Of a stretch of DNA of 64,000 bases, positions 22,270 through 37,200 are shown in pieces. The DNA is from Aplectana chamaeleonis (lineage: Eukaryota; Nematoda; Chromadorea; Rhabditida; Cosmocercidae). Below the pieces are notes generated by a model. The model saw only the letters and a program-made list of their open reading frames with translations. It had not been told where the DNA came from and made no database searches. The position numbers and the translations under genes are program-made. Each line of letters begins with the position of its first letter. Within the stretch, counting starts at the first letter, position 1. The DNA lies in NCBI GenBank assembly GCA_029168955.1, contig JAPDOI010000133.1:621001-685000 (forward strand), written 5' to 3'.

Positions 22270-25200
22270 ATGCATCACAATCTGTATTCATATAATGAAG
22301 CTAACAACAATACGGTTAATGACAATGGGTCAGAAGTGAGTTCAAAGTTCTTTGTAAGGTGCTTATTTCGTAGGAGAATTGTTGACCTTAGAATATACAT
22401 ATTATTAGTATAATAGAAGAAATGAAAGAATATACATATTATTAGTATAATAGAAGAAATGAAAATGGGCATTTTATAGCGTCAAAATATTGGAAAGACA
22501 GATCGCGGGTTTGCGCATAACTAGCCCTATAAGGAGTGAGTGAAATATAGAATACAAGAAAGATTCAAAGGAGGAAGGAAAACATTGAAAAACTAATGTA
22601 TGAAGGGAATGAAAGAAAAAACGAAATGAGGACTGAAGAAAAGAATGAACGAAATAGTGGGATGGAATGAATTAAAAGAAAGTTGGAAGGGGATCAAAAC
22701 AAAATTGAATGAAATTGAACGAAAAAAAAATTGAAGATAAAAATACAGATTTTTTTAGGGTTAATAGAAAAATTACAAAAAAATATTCAACTAAATCCAA
22801 GGGAAAAAATAAAAAAAAATCGGACGAAGAAACGGAAAGAAAAAACTTCCAAAGAAAGAATTGAAAAAAATTAAGGAAAACATTAAAAGGAGAAATTGAA
22901 AGGAAATTATTGAAAAGAGTTCTGGAAGAAAAGAGTCCAGGAACAATAGAATCTTGAAAGAAAATAATCAGAGGAAAAAATCTCGAAAGAAAAGATCCTC
23001 GAATGAAAAGATCCTAGGGTAAAAAGAAAAAATCGGAGGAAGAAACGGAGAGAAAAAACTTCAAAGAAAAAATTGAAGGAAATAATTGAAGGAGGAAATT
23101 GAAAGGAAAAATGGAGAAAAGAATTCTGAAAAAAAGAGTCCAGAAACTATAGAATCTCGAAAGAAAAATTTTTCACTAGAAAAAATTTCGAAAGAAAAGA
23201 TCCTTTAATGTAAAGAAAGAATCTTGAAAGAATCTCGAAAGAGAAGAAATTCGAAGGACAAGAATATCGCAAGAAAAGAAACATTAAAGAAAGGGATTTT
23301 GGAAGAAAAGATCCGAAAGAAATTATTCCAAAGGAAATATTTGAAAGAAAAGAGTTGAAAGGAAATTAATGGAAAAGAATTGGAAGACAAAAGTAAAAAA
23401 AAGAGGAGAGAAACATTGAAAGAAAAACGGAAGAAGGAAAGAATGAAGGATGAAAGGAAAGCAGGAATGGAAGGAAGAATGAAAAAGTCGGAGAAAGAAT
23501 GGAAAAAAGAAGACAAGATTGGAAAAAAAGGAAAGGAAGAGTAGCGTGGAAAAATAGGAAAGGAAGAGTAGCGTGGGTATAGAACAAAAAATGATCTAAA
23601 TGGTAGGAACGAAAGTGAAAGACGGAATGGAAGGGTAAATGAAACTAAAAACGAAAATCAAAGGGAAATCAGGAAAAGAGAAAAAAATGTGGGGATAATT
23701 TGAAGTTGGAAGAATGGGATTCGGTTAAAGGCAGTGTCCAGGATAAATTTTGTTTCCATTTTCTCGCTGGAAATCGAAAGGCCTACGTCTCGTTGGAACG
23801 ATAAGGTTGAAAGAACCAACAAAAACAGACTCCGAAGTTCGCTCGCGCTAGTAATCAATCGATACGTATTTGATACACGCGAGGAAAGGACTAGCGCGAG
23901 CGGATTTCGGAGCTAAGAAGGGCTCTTTCGGGATCGTTTTTGTCCGTTCTTTCGACGCGATATCCAATGAGATTCCGATCTTTCGGTTCTCAGCGAAAAA
24001 ACGAAGACGAAATTTATAGTGGACACTGCCTTTAAAGCCACAGTCCAACCTCAGGGGTAAAATTTGATGCTATAGTCAGCCCACCGTGAATAGTAACCCT
24101 GCCGAGCGCGAGACCTCAATTCGCTCAAATAAGTGAGAAACTAAGGGGAAAAAGTCGGCCCCGCCCACAATACCCTAAAAGCCCTAATCAAGCACACCGC
24201 CCCGGAAAGGAAACCAAGAGCTCTGCTTCTGTACAATTCGCCTTCAAGCATTTTCAGGCAGACCAATTTTTCCGTTTGCAAAAATTGGTTTCCTACTCGG
24301 GGCGAAACGCTTGATTATGTTTTTTAGGGTATTGGGGGCGGGACCGACATTTTCCCTGTGGTTTCTCACTTATTTGATCTCGTTGAGATCTCGCGCTTGG
24401 TAGGGTCGCTATGCGCGATGGGCGGACGATAATATCAAATTTTAACCCTTTGGTTGGACTGTGCCTTCAAGAGAACACAAACCTGGAGGGAGGGGACAAA
24501 AAGAAGCCAGTCAAAAAGCTAAGACCAAGACATCGAGATAAAGGTAGGAAACGAACAGAAAGGATGCTACCCAATTCGTGAAAGGAAATATAGTCCAGGT
24601 CCTCTGTCCAGGGCCTCAATTAAGGTATTTTTCGAAATAATGATTTTCGCAAAAAAAAATTCGGGAATGCATTTGAAATGCGCTTGCTCAAAATTGATCT
24701 ATTAAAGCCAGCATTCACGCTAGTAAACGTGTTTGACATAACTGCGGAAATCGAATCGTATGGCTCAGAAGACAACGCCTACGCATTTTTCAGCGTTAAA
24801 AACTACCCACAATGCCGCTACACGAGTAAGAAATTGGCCCCGCCCCTGTATCTGCCCGCCCCCTTTATTTGCCGTCTCCTCCAAAACAGGGGTGCTGGGC
24901 CACCTCCACCGTCGTCGACGTTCGTGGGTTGTACATTAAGTACAGTAATTAAACCACATACATCGACGACAGTGGGAATGGCCAAGTTCCCTGTTTTGGA
25001 GGAAGACGCAAATACAGGGATGGGCGAAGCCAACTTTCTACTCGTTTAGCGGCATTGTTGGTCGTTTTTGACGCTTCAAAATGCGTAGGCGTTGTGTTCT
25101 GAGCCATACGATTCTAGTTTCCTTGTTATCTCAAACACGTTTACGAACGTGTATGCTGCCTTTAAGCGTAATCATTTTTCGAATTTTTAATTTCGCGAAG

Positions 25201-28200
25201 CTCTATAAGAAACGTTTTAGCTCCGAAGTGAGCTTTTTTTCTATGCGATCCACTCTAAACCGAAAAGTTTTCATTTGGAGTTACACTTATGATTTTCATA
25301 AGCTGCAATCTATTCATTCTCTATGTGGATTCATTAAGATGTAAAGCGCAAGTGAGGATGACCTTAATGAACCGCCACGCCCTAATTCCTTGAACTAGAC
25401 TTGCACTCTTGGCCACACGCTCTATAAGCTCTAGAAGCCTCACATACTACGTCCAGGCCCTATACATTTATATGGCTGAATATTTTTCAATAGCTAGGAT
25501 AATCATTTAGTTGATATTTTCGCTTTAACTTGACGCGTAAGGTTTGGTGATGACTTAAAGTGACTCCTAAAGGGGTAGGGTATCATATAAGTTAAGAAGA
25601 GATGAAAATTCTAAAAGATTTTTCTGTAAATACCGCGCCATGATTTTGTCTGTGAGTCTCGAAATCGTGGTATTGATTGATTTCACGCACCTTGTTCACC
25701 TTAAATTTCCGACTTTTGTGTGCGTGAATCTTTGTTCATATCATAGAGGAGATGATTTCAGTCCGTCTACACTCCACTTACCACCAACCGGCCGACGCAG
25801 GATGATGGAGCAGTAACGCCAAGCAACGCTAACACCTCCAACGACACAATGCTCACCGTGGCTTCCATGATGGAGATGGGAAATCGGCCTACGTCAGTGG
25901 ACGTGGCTGCGTTGGTCGACCGCGCCATGACCATTGATGAGCATCTACAGTCGATGCCAATGCCGATGACAAGCTGGAGCAACCATCAATTTCCTTCGCA
26001 AGAGGTGAGTGAAGAAGTATAGATAGGTCCTTGGCTTGTTTACTCAAGAAAAAAAAAACATTTAATTCTAAACCGCGGCTGGCGCGGGCGATTTAAATCT
26101 CACCGACGGCTGACTGGTAATTATCAGCCAGCCGCCGGTGAGATTTAAACCTCCCGCGCCAGCCGTGGTTTAGATATTAATGTTTTATCCTGAGGAAATA
26201 AGCCACGGACCTAACCATAGAATTCTTTTTCATACGTCTGATTTCTCCCAATCAGCGCACTCTTCACTTTTTTTCTTTCTTTTATCCCATTCATTCTATT
26301 TTTGTTCATTTACTCACTGATTCATTCATTTATTCATTCATTCACACAAATTATATTTCAAAAAAAAATTAGTAAAATACTTCTATTGCTAGTGATTAAT
26401 TATTAATGAGTTTTTAATTTAAAAAAGCAAAATTGTATGTGAATAAATATAAAAAAGAATAGTAATAAATGATATAACTTAGAATGATATATTTTTCAAT
26501 ACTGTCAATAAACTCATAAATATCCTGAAACTATTACGCAAACATGAGTACGTCTCTATTCACTGTCTTCCCAAGTGTGCATAGTTTGCAGGCGAGCTCT
26601 AAGCGATGTCATAAAAGGGAGCATTGTACTCATTTGGGTGCAGACGAGGCTTGTGGAATCCATTGAAACATTAGTTATAGTATTCCTGGGGGTGTGCTTA
26701 TTGCGGTTTTTTTTTCCAAATCCATGCTTAGGCGTTGCTCGTTCTTTCACTGCTGCCGGGTCTTCAGTTGGTGAATTTTTCGAAATCGGGCGGCATTTCT
26801 CGTCAAGTCATATTGGTTTTCATTGTTTTTTAAAGTGTTTTGGTCCCTACCAGAATCTTAGGACCTGAAATTTTTGGATGACTATGTCCTCAATCGGTTT
26901 CAGATTTTTCGATTTTTGAGACGAATTGAGGACAATTTGTCTGCTGATTTTCGTTTTGAAGAATTTAAGAGAGGAAAAATACATAGGACAAAGGCTTTTT
27001 GACGGCCATTGTCGAATGAGTTAATAAATTTGAAATATTGGACTTAAATTTTGTAATATTATCCTAATATTCGCTTCATTGAATATTACGCGATTAGGAT
27101 TAGACATTTTTCGTTGGAGGACTGATCGAATGCTCTTACCGGGACGAAATTTGACGATTACTCTAAAATTTGAGTATTTGGACTTCCCGACTGTTTGAAG
27201 AAACCGAAAAATTTGAATTCTGAATGAATTTGGTATTCGAAAAATCGAGTTTTTTTTGGAATCCCAGAATGGATTGAATATCCAGAAAACCGTATAATTT
27301 AATTTTATAAGGGAGTCGGAGTTTGAGTAAAAGAAGTGGGATATAATACAAACTGACTATTTCGAAATCCTAAGTTAATAGAATATCTGAAAAGCTGAAT
27401 GTTAAAAATCCCCGAATGCGTTGCATATTCAAAGAAAAATGTTCCCCCCCCCGCAAAATTCAAATATTTTTTTAATTTAACTTTTTTTTGAGAATTATTG
27501 TACGACATTCTGATTCTAGGGCTTTCAAAATTCCTGAGTTGATTCAAACGAGGAAACTGGTGTCCTAATCTTGATTCGAAGAGTTTGCGAAAGTCTATCC
27601 GATTGTTCAGTACTTAATTTTCGAAATATGTAATACGAGGAAAATTTGGTAATGTTTTCCCGGCACCTGAATCCTCGACTGTTGTGAATAAAAACTGACC
27701 GAATAGTAGTAAAATCGTGTGTTTTTTCACATCCGAGAGAAGCGAATATTAGAAAAATCGAGTATTTTGATTTTTCAGATGAACATAAATTTTGAAAAAG
27801 ACGGAAATTCGAATTTCTAGATTAATCATAGTTTAAAAACGAGCATATAAGGTTCAAGCGATCCGGATATTCGGATATTCGATTGAATTTTTTCTTCTCT
27901 CAGACTTTTTTGGGATTAGATTTTTGGGTACTCGGATAACCGAGTATGAATAGTCCATATTCTTGTCGGATCCGAGCCCAGTCCTAAGTGCTTCCTAAAT
28001 TCGCCAGATTTCTCTTGTGTAATTGCGGAAAGGGCGACCCAAAAACCTCCGAACAAGTGAAATACAGAAGGAGTCAATAGTCACGCCCTTTTCTGTGGGC
28101 ATTTTCGGCCCCTAGGTGCACCGAACAGGAGTTGAAGAGCTGCCTGACAGTTCGGCTCATTCTCCGAATCTTCGGCCACTGCTGTTGGTGTTTGGAGGAC

Positions 28201-31200
28201 TGTAGGAGTCCGGACAGCAAAAAACAGTGGCCCAGACAGCAACAGAAGCCGACCCGCAGATATGTGTAATCAGCCGAATTGTCAGGCTGCTCGGAGTCGA
28301 GATCTGCCTGTAATGTAGGAGTGCTCAAACCGAATGATTCGTCTAATACACCTTCCTGGGACCCCATCAGTGTGGTGCATCAGCCTACATAGAACTGCGT
28401 CTGTTTTCGATGAACTGCACCTTCCCAGGAGCTCTTCTATTAAGTGAATGTACTTTCTCAACCATTCTGATTCAGCGATGCTGTTTTAGTCGCTTCGATT
28501 TTTAAAGGTGTTGTTATTAGACTTTTCATCCATGACCTTTTGTGTCTAATGGGACCCTTCTCCTTTTCCCCAGTTTGCACTATCCATGTATGGCTTTCAA
28601 TGCCCGTTCAGAACGTAGCAGAAGAAGGGTAGAGCCGGGAATCGATGGCGTAGATGGCAAAAAAGGCGTTTATGGGACGCGTTGAGCGCTGTGTGAAGAA
28701 ATTTGCACTCTCGTCGTTGATCTCGCGTCTGATCGCAGCTAGCGACATCCTTGAAGGGCAGCTGTACTCTGAACGTGTAATCTGTACGTAATGCTTTCGC
28801 GTGGACGTATGTGATGTCATTGAGTGGTGAACGACTTCTTCCATTAGAGGCTGATTGACGAGATGTACGTACATACATACGCTTACATATGTGCATGATG
28901 GGATTTCTATACGGAAAAAGGTTTCCTGTCTAGACGTCAAATCGGGGACGAAACGACTGATTGTCGTAATTGCGTATAATGTAGACGTCTCGGAGCTACA
29001 TAGACCTTGGAATCTTCTTTATGTCGACACGGAAGCGACAAAAACTCGTGAGATTGTGTGCGCATACTCACGCCAAGCGACCGAAGCTTATAGACTGAAG
29101 CTTTGGCTGGAGAAGAAGTCTTCGAGTTGTGGGCTCTATTGCAGAAGCTTTTAAAGATCTGAATATCAAATTATGTCCTAGACAGCTCTCAGAGTTAGAC
29201 CTAGACAAAGAAGGTGACAAGGGCTGCAGACAAACTTTACGTCAACTGGCGGCAGCAGTTGAACTCTCCCAAGTGATCATGCGGAAGTGTCTGCAAGAGA
29301 TCATAAATTTCTGTCAACGTGTAGATTCGTTGAGTTTGCATGAGCAGATAAAAACAAATGCTTGGGTCGTTCGCGGCATCAGTTGCTAAAAAAGAGGAGC
29401 CCTGGAAAGGTTAGGCTGCGAAACCTATTGATTGTAAAGATGTTGTGTGGATCGCCCTGTAGGTACCGCAGGTCGCTTTTGCACTGAGCTTGTAATGGCT
29501 CCTGGAGTAGAGAGCTCCTACGGTTCTGTGTGGCTTAGTGCTAGAGCTGAAGAAGACCGTATCTTACCGTCAACATGCTGGGCCAGTATGTCTATGGATC
29601 AGCTAGAGACAAATCTACTGCTCATTCAAGGTGTTCATTGCCCGAACAGGAGCTCAGAGAAGGCTAAGCATCATCCGTGGCCAACAATCATCTTCTACTG
29701 GACGTGCTGATGAACCGGTAGATCACCGTAAATGGTCTTCAAAGTTCGCTGATGAAGGGGAAGCTCCACGGATCGCTTTGCAGGTGCAGCAGATCCTGCT
29801 TGCAGGGATAATCTCGGAAAGACTCTTGGAATATACGTTTCTCTTCTCAGCAGAGTGCGAGGGCCGTCTGTGCAGAGTGCACGATACTTCCGGGTGTGGA
29901 GAGAGTTATACCGTTCTGTAAGTGCGTGGAGTCAGTAGGAATAGGCGCGGAAGGCTTCTCATCCCATTCATGGCGATGGGTGTTAAAACAGGAGCTCATA
30001 AAGGCTGAACGCGAATAGGTTGATCCTTTACCGAAGCCGCAAGTCATGTGAGGATCGCCCTGGAATATCGTCTGGTGATAGCGAAGCTTCGTCGGCCATC
30101 CAGCAGGTGAGGCGGATCGCACGTATAGGGATAAGCTTGAAGGAACTTGAGAGCATACCTCTCACGCTCTCAAGTTGCCAGGACGGAGGGTCTGGGAAAG
30201 ATCATATCGTTCTGTCAGCGGGTAGAGTCAGTAAGCATAGCATGCACGAGCATATTCCGAGGCATCCTTGACTGTTTGCTGTACCAAGTGCCAAAAGAGG
30301 AATGCGGAGAAGTTGAGAAAATTTCCAGAGTCAGCGGCAGGGTGACCTTTTACCGAGGCTGCCACAGAGCCGGTAACTTAGGGTTCACAAACCATCCACA
30401 GTCAGTGGCAGGGTGATTTTTTCACTGAAGCTGCCGCAGAGACGGGGATCGTTCTTAGGGATCCGCCGATGACGTGGAAGCTCTGCGGATCGCCCTGCAG
30501 GTGCAGCAGATCACGCTTACGGGGTAATCTAAGAAAGGCCTGTGGACCAGAGAGCTTACCTGCCTCCACCCCTCGGTGGGCATAATGCTGGGTCTCGACA
30601 AGATCGCATCGTTTTGTTAATGGGTAGACAGAGAAAGTCTGCATGATTGGAGACGGAGCGATCTACGACTTAGTCTAGGCTGCTCATCTACACAGGACCC
30701 AGAGAAGGTCTAAGGCCGTGGTGTAGTCAAAACAGTCGGGCTTCTACTGAAAATGGAAGGATCTCGGGCCCATCGCTACGTTCATGTTGGAAAAACGACC
30801 AAAACGAGCGAGATGTAGACCTTTACAGCCAATAAACCTGAATTTGGCATGCCTACCCCCGCCCACTTCTTTGATGGGCGTTGAGGAAGTGGGCGGGCGA
30901 GCAAGCAACATTCAAGTTTTGAAGCCGCACAGGCTCATTCCCGCTCGTTTTAAGCAATTTCGTCTTTATCAATGATGCTATTTGCCCCGGGCCTGTGCAC
31001 CTTCGGTAAAATCTTGAAGACCGTTGTAATCGTAAACACTTAAGGCGTCGGCAGAGTGGAAAATCTGCGAGCGAGCGAGTTTGCGAGAAATGATGAAGGG
31101 TGGGGAGCACTACGCAGTTCGACCGCGCACGCGACCGCACCGCATAGGCTGCGACGGGGGGGGGGTGCGCAGAGTGTCTTGCCCGTCGCGGAAATCGCAA

Positions 31201-34200
31201 TTTCGCGGCGAAGCTCGCTGCGAAATTGCAAGACAATTGTGATTTTCAAGCGATTTTGCGAGTTGCTGCGAAGTTTCGCGCTCCATTGCTAATACTTGTG
31301 CTCCATTACCATCCTCTATATAAGTGTCCACGATTTCGACCCCTTCCTCTCCTTTGTTCTCATTCCTTCATTCTGCTATATTTTCAGAGTGCTAAACTAT
31401 TTTGTGGGTTGGCACTCAGGATTAAAGGAGAAATGGATGATACTGATTTCACAAATCGATCTAATTTCATGAATTTTTTTTTAGGAAATTACGAATGACA
31501 ACGCTATCAAATATCTAATAACGAAAGAATTTTTCATTTTCATGGATTAATCTTTTTATTTCTATGGGTAAATCCTGAGTGCCCCCCCCCCAACTAGTTT
31601 TGCACCTAGTTTCAGCTTCAGTTTCTTTTCTGGTATGCGTTCCAAGATTTTATACCAACCATAGTAATTAATGATGGTATATGAGGCATCATGAAATGGA
31701 TATGGATAAATTTCAGTCTATCATTTGTTAAATATCCCGTTAGCAGGCATCTCAGTGGAGCTTAATTCTTTCTCAGATCTCATTTCATCGTCTTGCGTTT
31801 GATTTTCACACAAATTTTCCTCCCATCCTGCGAAATAACGAGACGAAAATAGATGATTGACTTCCGCGCTCCAATCGATCAACATTCGCGCTCCAATCCA
31901 AATCACACTCTGCGGGGATGCCTGCGACTCCGCCGCAGAATTTTCAAGGCCACGCCCACATTCGCTCGCTCGCTCGCTCGCAGACTTTCCACTATGCCGA
32001 CGCCTTAATTCTGAGAATGATCCGTAGCCAGCGGTGGTTTCTCACTGAAGGCGCTAATGAGCTGCCATCTCGGCGCGAGTCGTTCTTAAGAATTCTCTGA
32101 TGATGTGGGAGCTCTGCGCGGATCGCCCTGCAGGTGCAGCAGATCGCACTGTAGGGATAAGCGTGTGAGACTCTTAGACTAGAAGTTTAAGAACTCTAAG
32201 AACTTAGACTAGAAGAACTTTGACTAGAAGTTCTTAGAACAGTGCAAGGGCCTACCAAGGCGCTTCCCAGGATCAAAGGTTGTCCTACACTGACGAATGA
32301 ATAACCCTTCACGGAAGCGGATGAAGCGTCAGTAAAGCGCCGAAAATAAGGCGATAAGCGCTGCTGATTATCATGGGGCGCCCGGATCGTCCTCGAGGCA
32401 CCCTGGATCGTCGCATTTTCTGGTGAAGAGTCAGAAGACGTGTAATGTGTACAATTTGAGTTGCAGACAAAACATGAGATTTGTTTGTTTCACACTAGAA
32501 TCGAATCATGTGATCTGGTGCGATGTCTCGGACAGGGAAGCCTTAATGACAAAGTTATCGCCGCAGCCTGCAGTAAGGAACATCCCTTGCTGTAGACTTC
32601 CAGAAACCTACCCTAGCTCTTGGAGGATCTTTTAAGTAGTGACTCGAGGTCACTTTCCAGGACCGAGATCGATGGGAAATTCATCTTTCGGTGAAACAGC
32701 AACCTCTATTTACCGACTGATTACGCGATTATCACATTAGCACCAGGGATGTGCGGAATTCTTCAAACTTTTTTTCATCAGAAAGAGAAACTAGGAAAAT
32801 CATGACCGTCAGACAACAGCAGACTGAATTCAGAAATGCCAGAATGCCTAGAAAATAAACTGAGCCTCTAAAGACAGTGTTCACGGTGAAACAGCTTTCG
32901 AGTTTTCCTGGAATTCAAAACGTCTGAGGCTCATTGCAACAACAATGTTTGAAAAAGCGCACCAAAACGAACAATTTATAGCTTTACATGTGCTGAAGAC
33001 CTGAATGTCATATGCCCACACTGCCCACTTCATCAGCAGCCATCGAGGATGTGGGCGGGGCGGGCATGCTACATTCAGGCTTCGGGGTCATACATGGGTT
33101 TTCGTTGCTCGCGTCAAACTGTTTTTTTTTTACTTTTTTGTTGCAGTGGGTCTCAGACCTCTCGATTTCCGGTGAAAACTCGAAATCTTTTCTGTCCTGG
33201 ATTCCCTGACTTCGAGAAAAGCGTCAGTAAAAACGATTGGAAAGAAAACCGAGGGGTGAAAAACAAAAGTGTCGGTCGCATCATTGGGAGCTTCCGAATA
33301 CAGTGTCTAAAAGCATGATAGTCCTTGCGAAATTCCCGATGTGGTGCAGAATTTTAAGCGTTTCTGAGTCATATGCAAATGTAAGTAGCTATTGATTGAG
33401 AAGCTCCTGCTATCCATATGACTCGACTGAATCATTCAGCTGCTTCCTGTAGTCTCACTATGTCTGTGGATTCTTTCGAAGTGTTATGTGGTCTCCCAAA
33501 AACTTTCCTAGGTCACGCAAAACTCCTCCCATTTCCCTTGCTATGCATATCACTCGGGTTCTTCTGCGGGCTCCTTGTGCATCTCCAAATTTGTCTGAAA
33601 AATCCCCTAGTCTTTTCGTCTGAGTTTGGCCTTAAAAGCGTGCGAGATTTTCGTCACAGAGTTCCAAATGTTTCCCACAAATTGGCGGAGAACCCGTTCT
33701 TAAATTTGGATAACAGAGAAGAGAGAAAGTAGGTCTACAAAAAGTAGAAAAAAATGTAAAAAAAATACCAGAAAATTGGAATCACAAAATAAAAACAGAA
33801 AAATTTATAGTACTTCTCATGACTAATTGTTCTAAAAACCGGTAGAGGCAGTACTATCATCCTGCATAAGTCGGTTTTTATCCATTTGCGAGTAGGCGTC
33901 CTCAGCTAATTGCCTAAAATTTGCAAGCTTGGTGCACTTTCATTGTAGAAAAAGATTGTCCATCGATTTCTTAGTCATTTTGGAGCCGGTGTTTGCTTTA
34001 ATAGATTCGTTTATTCGAACATTTTAGTTTTTCACCGTGAGTTTAAAGAAATGTGATTGATCATCTGCAATTGGCAATCGTGTGGAGAGTTGGTTTTCAG
34101 TTTTTTGTGGCCTTTAGTGCCGAAAAATAGTGCACACAAGGGCTCTTTTAAGTGATAGTGACGATTCCAAGTGGAATCTGCATTTCTAGAGGCATTGTCT

Positions 34201-37200
34201 TTGAATTACAACACGAATATGCTCTCCGAAGCTGCTTGGAGTTGCTCTAAACAAAGTTATATGCGTTTTTCCTTGGACCAGTCAGTCCATCAGATTTGAC
34301 TTCAAATTCCCCATGAAGGTTTTTTGGGGTCTGGGTTTGTCGATTTTAATTGGATTTAGCATGAGCATGTTAAACCCAATCCAAGCGGCTAACCTAAGGT
34401 TAGCGCCATAATCATTCCTGGTTCCAGATTGAAATATACGTTTTCCTCGCGTCTAAGGGTTTCCTAAGGGTTTCTCAAAGATGTTCAACGAGTTTTTCCT
34501 TTTCTGCAAAGCAAATCCCCACAAAGTTTTCAGAATTCATGATTTGAAACAAGATACATGAGTAATCAGAGACGATATCTGGCAGTTTTTGCCCTTTGCT
34601 GTTGGCACTTTTTATCTTCACACCCACATAGTGCGTATTTGAGGATTAGGGGACGCGCGCGCTAAGCGCACGGAAAGGCTCTCTGTTGACTCTCGGTTTA
34701 CGTATGTAATCATCGACACGGTGCGGCGTGAAGTGACCCCGTCTTACGTCTCATATCCGTACGTTTTGAAGATGTAGATCACTTCTTATGTGCATATTTG
34801 TGGATTTGCGGACAAAAAATATGGGGGACGTCTTTGAAAAATTGATTCACAGGACCTGTGACATCGAAAGATCTTTATTTTGAGTGGTTTGCAGTTAAGA
34901 AAGAACCCTTTTCGCCTACGATTTCGGTTATTCAATGTCATAATACGGATATCCCCAGTATCCTCTCTTTGCTGATGTGGTGGGTGGCATTGTGGACCTG
35001 TCAGCGTGTGTGTGAGTTCACGCTCTCGAATGAGCATGACCTTTGACCGCACTCGTGACAGCCGTTGCAATTGCAGCCATGCAGCTGAGCGTCGGCCGCC
35101 ACCAGGCAGACTTCGCAGTGGGGAAAGTATTCTTTTATTGCTCTCTGGATTTTATATTTTTTCACCTTTTTTTTCAGAATTCTTCTGGTGGGTAATGTTG
35201 ATTTTCATTTTTTCGTCTTTCCCTTGCCTTTTTTTTAGGATTTCCTCCGGTTGCTTCAAATTTTGAAATCATGTTTTTCGCCTTGCTTGAATGTTTTGGC
35301 GCAGTGCCTCAATCAAAATTTAATATTTTGTAGATTATTCAGGGACTACTGTTTAAAAAACTGTTTATTTTTGTGAAGGTCTCGAAATCTACATATATTT
35401 TCTTTTCTAGGACATTTTTAAAGAATCTTGGTGATATTTCGTAGGATCATAGCTCGGCCTTTTCTATACCAAGAGCAGAATGTTGACCATTTTGACCCAA
35501 TTTGAAAACTTTATTTTTGCATGTGGAAGTTGAAATGAAGCCGGAATTTCTGATCAAAATGAGCTTGAGGTGTGACAAAAGTATTGTGGCAAAAAAGAAG
35601 TCAGATTTTTCTCACAGTTTAAAGTGTTTCTGCACCATGAAAATTAAAATTTTCTTGCAAATTTACGAAACATTTGGAAGGAGAATCGCCATGTAGCTGC
35701 AGCTCTGCCTGAATTTTTTTCTAGTGATTTGTTCTGAAATCATCATTCACTCTCTCTGCGCTCCTGTAAATAATATACTCAGGCGATTCTCGGCCCCGAG
35801 CCGCACCGTGTAGGAATCGGAGCCACCTGACAGTTCGGCTCGTTCTCCCAATCTGCGGGCTGCTGCTGTTGCTGTTCGGGCCAACTGGAATAGCCCAGAC
35901 AGCAACAGCAGTGGCCCGGAAAGCAACATCAGTGGCCCGGACAGCAACAGGAGCCGACTTGCAGATTGGAAAAACGAGCCGAACTGTCAGGCGGCTCGGG
36001 GCCGATAATCGCCTGAGTACCCAATAAGCCTAGCCGACGTATGGATACCGGAAGCACCGGGTAAGCGTATGATTGCTGTGAGCGCTGGGTAGGCGTATGA
36101 TTGCCGGAAGCGTTGGGTAGGCGTATAGTCGCCAGGAGCGCAGGGAAGGCGTCTGATGGCCGGGAGCGCCGGATAGGCGTAGAATCGTCGGGAGCGCCGG
36201 GTAAGCGTATAGTCGCCGGGAGCGCCGGGTAAGCGTATAGTCGCCGGGAGCGCCGGGTAGGCGTCTGATTGCCGGGAGCGCCGGGTAGGCGTATAGTCGC
36301 CGGGAGCGGCGGGTAGGCGTCTGATTGCCGGGAGCGCCGGTTGGGCATAGAATCGTCGGGAGCGCCGGGTAAGCGTATAGTCGTCGGGAGCGCCGGGTAA
36401 GCGTCTGATTGCCTGGAGCGTCGGTTAGGCGTAGAGTCGTTGGGAGCGCCGGGTAGGCGTCTGATTGTCGGGAGCGCCAGGTAGGCGTAGAATCGTCGGG
36501 AGCGCCGGGTAAGCGTATAGTCGTCGGGAGCGCCGGGTAGGCGTCTGATTGCCTGGAGCGCCGGTTAGGCGTAGAGTCGTTGGGAGCGCCGGGTAGGCGT
36601 CTGATTGTCGGGAGCGCCAGGTAGGCGTAGAATCGTCGGGAGCGCGGGGTAGGCGTCTGATTGCCGGGAGCGCCGGGTAGGCGTAGAATCATCGAGAGCG
36701 CCGTGTAAGCGTGTAGTCGTCAGGTAGGCGTAGGATCATCGGGAGCGCTGGGTGAGCGTATAGTCGCCGGGAGCGCCGGGTAAGCGTATAGTCGCCGAGA
36801 GCGCTGGGTAAGCGTATAGTCGCCGAGAGCGCCGGGTAGGCGTCTGATTGCCGGGAGCGCCAGGTAGGCGTAGAATCGTCGGAAGCGCCGGGTAAGCGTA
36901 TAGTCGCCGGGAGCGCCGGGTAAGCCTATAGTCGTCGGGAGCGCGGGTAAGCGTATAGTCGCCGAGAGCGCTGGGTAAGCGTATAGTCATCGGGAGCGCC
37001 GGGTAGGCTTCTGTTTGCCGGGAGCGCCGGTTAGGCATAGAATCGTCGGGAGCGCCGGGTAAGCGTATAGTCGTCGGGAGCGCCGGGTAGGCGTCTGATT
37101 GCCGGGAGCGCCGGTTAGGCGTCTGATTGCCGGGAGCGCCGGGTAGGCGTAGAATCGTTGGGAGCGCTGGGTAAGCGTATAGTCGTTGGGAGCGCCGGGT

